Shown piece by piece: positions 60,488 through 64,000 of a DNA stretch of 64,000 nt. A program made the translations under genes and the position numbers. This DNA is from Rhytidiadelphus loreus (lineage: Eukaryota > Streptophyta > Bryopsida > Hypnales > Hylocomiaceae). How positions within the stretch are numbered: the first letter of the stretch is position 1; every line of letters begins with the position of its first letter. The notes below the pieces were generated by a model. It did no database searches and had not been told where the DNA came from. It saw only the letters and a list, made by a program, of their open reading frames with translations. The DNA is taken from the NCBI GenBank assembly GCA_947034895.1, contig OX344763.1, positions 8,930,501-8,994,500 of the forward strand. Direction: 5' to 3'.

Positions 60488-61222
60488 GAGTCGAGATTGA
60501 GAGGCTCCTTAGTCTCGACAACTCACTCTTAGATCTTAGTCTCTTGGATCTTGTTCTAGTATTATTTCACAACAACTCTCTTTTGGAATACTATTCTAGT
60601 CGTCTCTATTTGGAAAATACTCTCCACATCTTTGTCATTCATCTTTGTTTCAATTACCTCATCTTATCCGAGTCCATCTGTAATAGTTTGTCGAGACTAA
60701 CACATCCTACAATACTAGAGTTCTACCCTAACCTTCTTGATTGAGTGTTGAATTACCTCCTTTCTTGAAGGTTTTAGAGCATTTTAAAAGTTATGGATTA
60801 TCCACCTTTAAGTTAGTATTGTTGTTTGTTGTAAAATCTATCTAATTGAGAGTGGACTACTCCTCAATTGGACAAGACTTTCGACAATTTAGAAGTTGTG
60901 GACTACCCACCTCTATACTGATGCATTGTCTTGATTTTGTAGTTGTTGCTATTCTGTTTGTGTTTAGAAACTTATGGATTTGAATAGGCAACCCTTTCAA
61001 GAGTTCAATTCCAATTTTAGCATTCATATTGTCAACAGACTTAAGCTAGAACTTAGAGAGTTGTTTTTACGACAAATATGTCAAGACAGATTTGAAGAAC
61101 TATTTGCTTTGCCTACACCTTTTGTCTTCCCAATAATTCGAGGTTGTTTTGTATTCATTCACATATATTATTAGAATAAGTTTCAAGTCTTATATATTAT
61201 AGACAGAGAGTAAGAAGCTACT

Positions 61223-62217
61223 ATGGATGGGTCCAAGTTAGATGCCATCATGGCTGCTATAACAGCCATGTCCGTAGAACGTAAAAAAATGATGGAGCAG
61301 AACGAAGAGCTACACTCGCGGTTGTACAGTCTTGAGGCAAGATTGCAACAACATGCAAGACAAGTCCTCGTGGAGGCATCTACTTCTACGCAACAAGCAT
61401 CAACTTTCACAAGCAACGGGAGCAAGGATCCAAGAATCAGCTTCCCAGAGAAGTTTGATGGTATACGCTCAAAGTTTCGAGGTTTTGTCAACTAAATACG
61501 ATTGATTACGATGCTCCAACCACAACGATATCCAACAGATGTATCTCGTGTTGAATTAGTTGAGACCTTGCTAACAAGTCAAGCACTCTCTTGGTTTGCA
61601 CCTTTGTTCGAGAAGAATTCTCTGATCCTCAACAATTTTGAAACATTTCTAGAGGCATTTGAAGAGGTGTTCAGCAAACATGACAAAATTTGCGGTGCAA
61701 CGACAAGAATCCGAAGCTTGAAGCAAGGGAGACGATCGGCGTCAACATATGCTTCAGAATTTCGACAGCTTGCTTGTGACATCGATGGGGAGAACAAGCT
61801 TTGACTAGCCAATTCTAGTATGGTTTGCGTGATGAGGTGAAAGATTTATTATTGTCTTTGCCAGATCCACAAACACTTAACGAAGCAATCAGCCAAGCAG
61901 TGAAATGCGATAATCGACTTTTCGAATGACAACAAGAGAAACGTGTTTGGGCACCACCGCGACAATACACCGGATTTTCTGCTAGTTCTTCAGCAACAAA
62001 CTCCCATAAAAACAATGGAGTCGAAGACATGCAGATTGATGCAGTGCGGTTCAAGCGACTTATGGCCAAAAAAAGAAAGAGGTGTTTCGAAGAAGATTTA
62101 TGTCTGTATTGTGGAGAACCGGGCCACAAACGCGATAGCTGCCCCAAAATACCAACTCACAAGACAAGAAGTACAATGATGGGAAATAAACCGCTCTCAA
62201 AAAACCACAAGGCCTAG
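61223..62217 (+). pseudogene. Ty3/gypsy gag, decayed
   Basis: It starts MDGSKLDAIMAAITAM with a coiled-coil-like KKMMEQNEELHSRLYSLEAR. The gag core is ISFPEKFDGIRSKFRGF, RYPTDVSRVELVETLLTSQA, LSWFAPLFEK, then TRIRSLKQGRRSASTYASEF. The nucleocapsid zinc knuckle CLYCGEPGHKRDSC (C-x2-C-x4-H-x4-C) is at 62101-62142. In-frame stops lie at 61493 (TAA), 61816 (TAG) and 61928 (TGA), with a frameshift near 61799 and another near 62200. The gag type recalls chromovirus-like gypsy elements. No functional capsid can be made from this copy. Confidence 0.85.
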
Positions 62218-62231
62218 CCACAGTAGAGGCC

Positions 62232-62708
62232 GTGTGGTTGGATGAATTTAAATCTCATGGTCTCTTTCTATTCGGTGACCCCTCTCGCTGTTTTGAAATT
62301 TTGTTTTCTTTTAGTTCTTTGAAGCTCCAGACACCTGCATTAGTAGACTCAAGAGCTTCTGCTTTATTTATAGATGAAAACTTTGCAAAATCCAAAAACA
62401 TTAGCCTTGTTAGAAAACCTCACCCTGTTTCTGTAGAAGTGATAGATGGACGACCTCTAGTCTCTGGACATGTTACTCACAAAACCATCCCTTTGAAGAT
62501 AGAACTAGAAGGTCACAATAGTTTTATTGTTTTTAATGTTATCAAATCCCCAACAATTTCTGTCATATTAGGACTATCATGGCTTAGAAAATATAATCCC
62601 AATATAGATTGGAGTAACCTCAAGATTAGATCATTTCCAAAACAACAATCTAGAAAGCTTACTAGACCGAAACCCCGACATCCTAAACCTTTGTTTATTG
62701 GAGCTTGA
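62232..62708 (+). pseudogene. Ty3/gypsy protease region
   Basis: The aspartic protease segment ALVDSRASALFIDENFA is followed by the usual flap and downstream signature (ISVILGLSWLRKYNPNIDW). The catalytic D-S/T-G motif reads DSR because the Gly codon is AGA at 62352-62354, which should inactivate the enzyme. It is separated from gag by a frameshift and from RT by a stop at 62706. Confidence 0.85.
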
Positions 62709-62714
62709 GCCTTT

Positions 62715-63590
62715 ATGCGCGCTGCCAAGAGTGGAAAATCATTTGTGGCGTATGCAACTCCGACATCTTCAGAGAATACGACAACATCTACACTTCCACA
62801 GCAATACCAAGCATATAAGGACGTCTTTGAAAAAAAAAATGCAGATGTGTTGCCCGAGCATCGACCATATGATTGCGCCATTGAACTTGAAAATGGTGCA
62901 CAACCACCTTTTGGACCCATCTACAACTTATCACAAGACGAGCTTGCCGCATTGCGTGAGTACATTGATGAGAACCTTGCAAAGAATTTCATTCAACACT
63001 CAAAATCCCCAGCAGGAGCTCCTATCCTTTTTGTGAAGAAAAAAGATGGATCACTACGGATGTGCGTCGACTATCGCGGCCTCAATAAAGTAACAATCAA
63101 GAACCGTTACCCACTGCCGCTCATTTCTAGACTTCTTGATCAACTTGGTCAAGCAAAGATATACACCAAAATTGACTTGCGAGGAGCATATAATCTGGTG
63201 CGAATCAAAGAAGGCGATAAATGGAAGACCGCGTTCTGCACAAGGTATGGCCATTTTGAATATAATGTCATGCCTTTAGGACTTATGAATGCACCAACCA
63301 TCTTCCAACACTTGATGAACAATATATTTCAAGAGTTTCTAGACGATTTTGTCGTTTGTTATTTGGACGACATTTTGGTCTTTTCCAAAGACAAAGACAA
63401 ACACAAAGAACACGTTCGACTTGTTCTAGAGAAGCTTCGGAGCGCAGGATTGTACGCGAAATTAAAGAAATGCGCTTTCCACACGTCTCAAGTGGAATTC
63501 CTTGGATATGTTATCTCAGGCAATGGAATATCAATGGACCCAAAGAAGATTCAAGCGGTTATTGACTGGGCGACACCAAAGGTAGTATGA
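62715..63590 (+). pseudogene. Ty3/gypsy reverse transcriptase
   Basis: An open 291-codon frame with all RT landmarks in order: [55 protein letters not shown] (first catalytic Asp), [32 protein letters not shown] (YLDD catalytic pair) and [18 protein letters not shown]. It ends at a TGA (63588-63590) inside the normal RT-RNase H linker, so the intact RT domain is cut off from the rest of the polyprotein. Confidence 0.92.
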
Positions 63591-64000
63591 GACATTTAGT
63601 GCTTCCTTGGTTTTGCCAACTTCTACAGAATCTTCATCAAAGATTATTCCAAGATTGTTGCCCCTCTTACACGACTTACTTGCAAAGAGAAGCTAGATTG
63701 GACTGAAGAAGTGGAAAAGGCGTTCGAAAGTTTGAAGTTCGCCTTTACTAAAGCACCAGTATTAATCCACCCTGACTTTTTCAAGCTATTCTTTCTGGAA
63801 ACCGACACTTCTGACTTTGCCCTTGGAGCGGTATTATCTCAACTTGGAGATGGAGAAAAGTTACATCCTTTGGCTTTTCATTCTCGCAAGTTTACAGCCG
63901 CTGAAATCAACTATGAGATCCACGATAAAGAACTACTTGCAATCGTGGATTCCTTTCAAGAATGGCATCATTTCCTTGAAGGCGTTGTTCACCAGGTGAC
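63591..64000 (+). pseudogene. Ty3/gypsy RNase H region (runs off the window)
   Basis: It continues the RT frame after two stops (63588 TGA, 63597 TAG): CFLGFANFYRIFIKDYS, then KAFESLKFAFTKAPVLIHPD, and the RNase H core ETDTSDFALGAVLSQ, HSRKFTAAEINYEIHDKELL. Integrase, any chromodomain and the 3' LTR would lie past 64000. Confidence 0.88.

Larger units (their letters stand above)
60041..61200 (+). mobile_element. 5' LTR of a Ty3/gypsy retrotransposon (3' edge uncertain)
   Basis: It begins TGTCACGG directly after disrupted copia coding sequence. It contains a repeat-rich upstream part (60061-60340), a TATA box (TATATATAG, 60479-60487) and a transcribed part with repeated TCTT/TAGTCT phrases, ahead of the gag frame at 61223. 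The right end and primer-binding site were not identified, and the 3' LTR lies beyond the window, so the extent is provisional. Confidence 0.6.

Overview
This window is nuclear DNA of a land plant. It is AT-rich, and its genes are split by short GT-AG introns. It encodes a plant-type separate ATP-citrate lyase A subunit, nuclear genes for mitochondrial ribosomal proteins, a DUF1350 alpha/beta-hydrolase-like protein, and a Dof-type zinc-finger protein. Ribosomal-protein promoters carry telo-boxes (AAACCCTAA), and plant-type DNA transposons, a tRNA-derived SINE-like head and Ty1/copia and Ty3/gypsy retroelements are present. The species cannot be fixed from the sequence; nothing seen demands a seed plant.

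Layout. 1-9.9 kb: gene-poor, with degenerate repeats, a GC-rich minisatellite and one short unrecognised ORF. 10.0-12.8 kb: a decayed gene, possibly methyltransferase-like, split by a transposon that itself carries a second transposon. 15.3-17.9 kb: a 152-bp CACTA-type MITE, a RING-finger pseudogene, and a 1.16-kb non-autonomous CACTA element holding a SINE-like head and a long internal hairpin. 18-26 kb: gene-poor, with a 514-bp TIR element that has partial relatives at 39 and 56 kb. 26.5-31.3 kb (minus): complete 13-exon ACLA gene with a probable 5'UTR intron. 34.5-37.7 kb (minus) and 39.7-42.3 kb (plus): divergent genes for mitochondrial uS5m and uL22m. 47.25-51.26 kb (plus): 9-exon DUF1350 gene. 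53.6-55.1 kb (minus): intronless tandem Dof-like, Gln-rich protein. 55.5-58.7 kb: three fold-back or TIR elements. 59.3-64 kb: a decayed copia fragment cut by a Ty3/gypsy element that runs off the window.

The two strongest observations are these. (1) The mitochondrial ribosomal genes uS5m and uL22m appear to share a promoter, 5'UTR and presequence first exon through a roughly 0.6-kb inverted duplication. (2) The upstream part of the gypsy LTR is built from about 27 ten-bp units of the form tagaaGNTTC, so it reads as a dense array of heat-shock elements (nGAAnnTTCnnGAAn) about 140 bp upstream of a TATA box. The internal coding region of that element is dead, and its in-frame stops are consistent with C-to-T decay.

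Exon borders were set by hand from GT/AG signals, phase continuity and family knowledge. The first-exon donors of uS5m and uL22m are not resolved.
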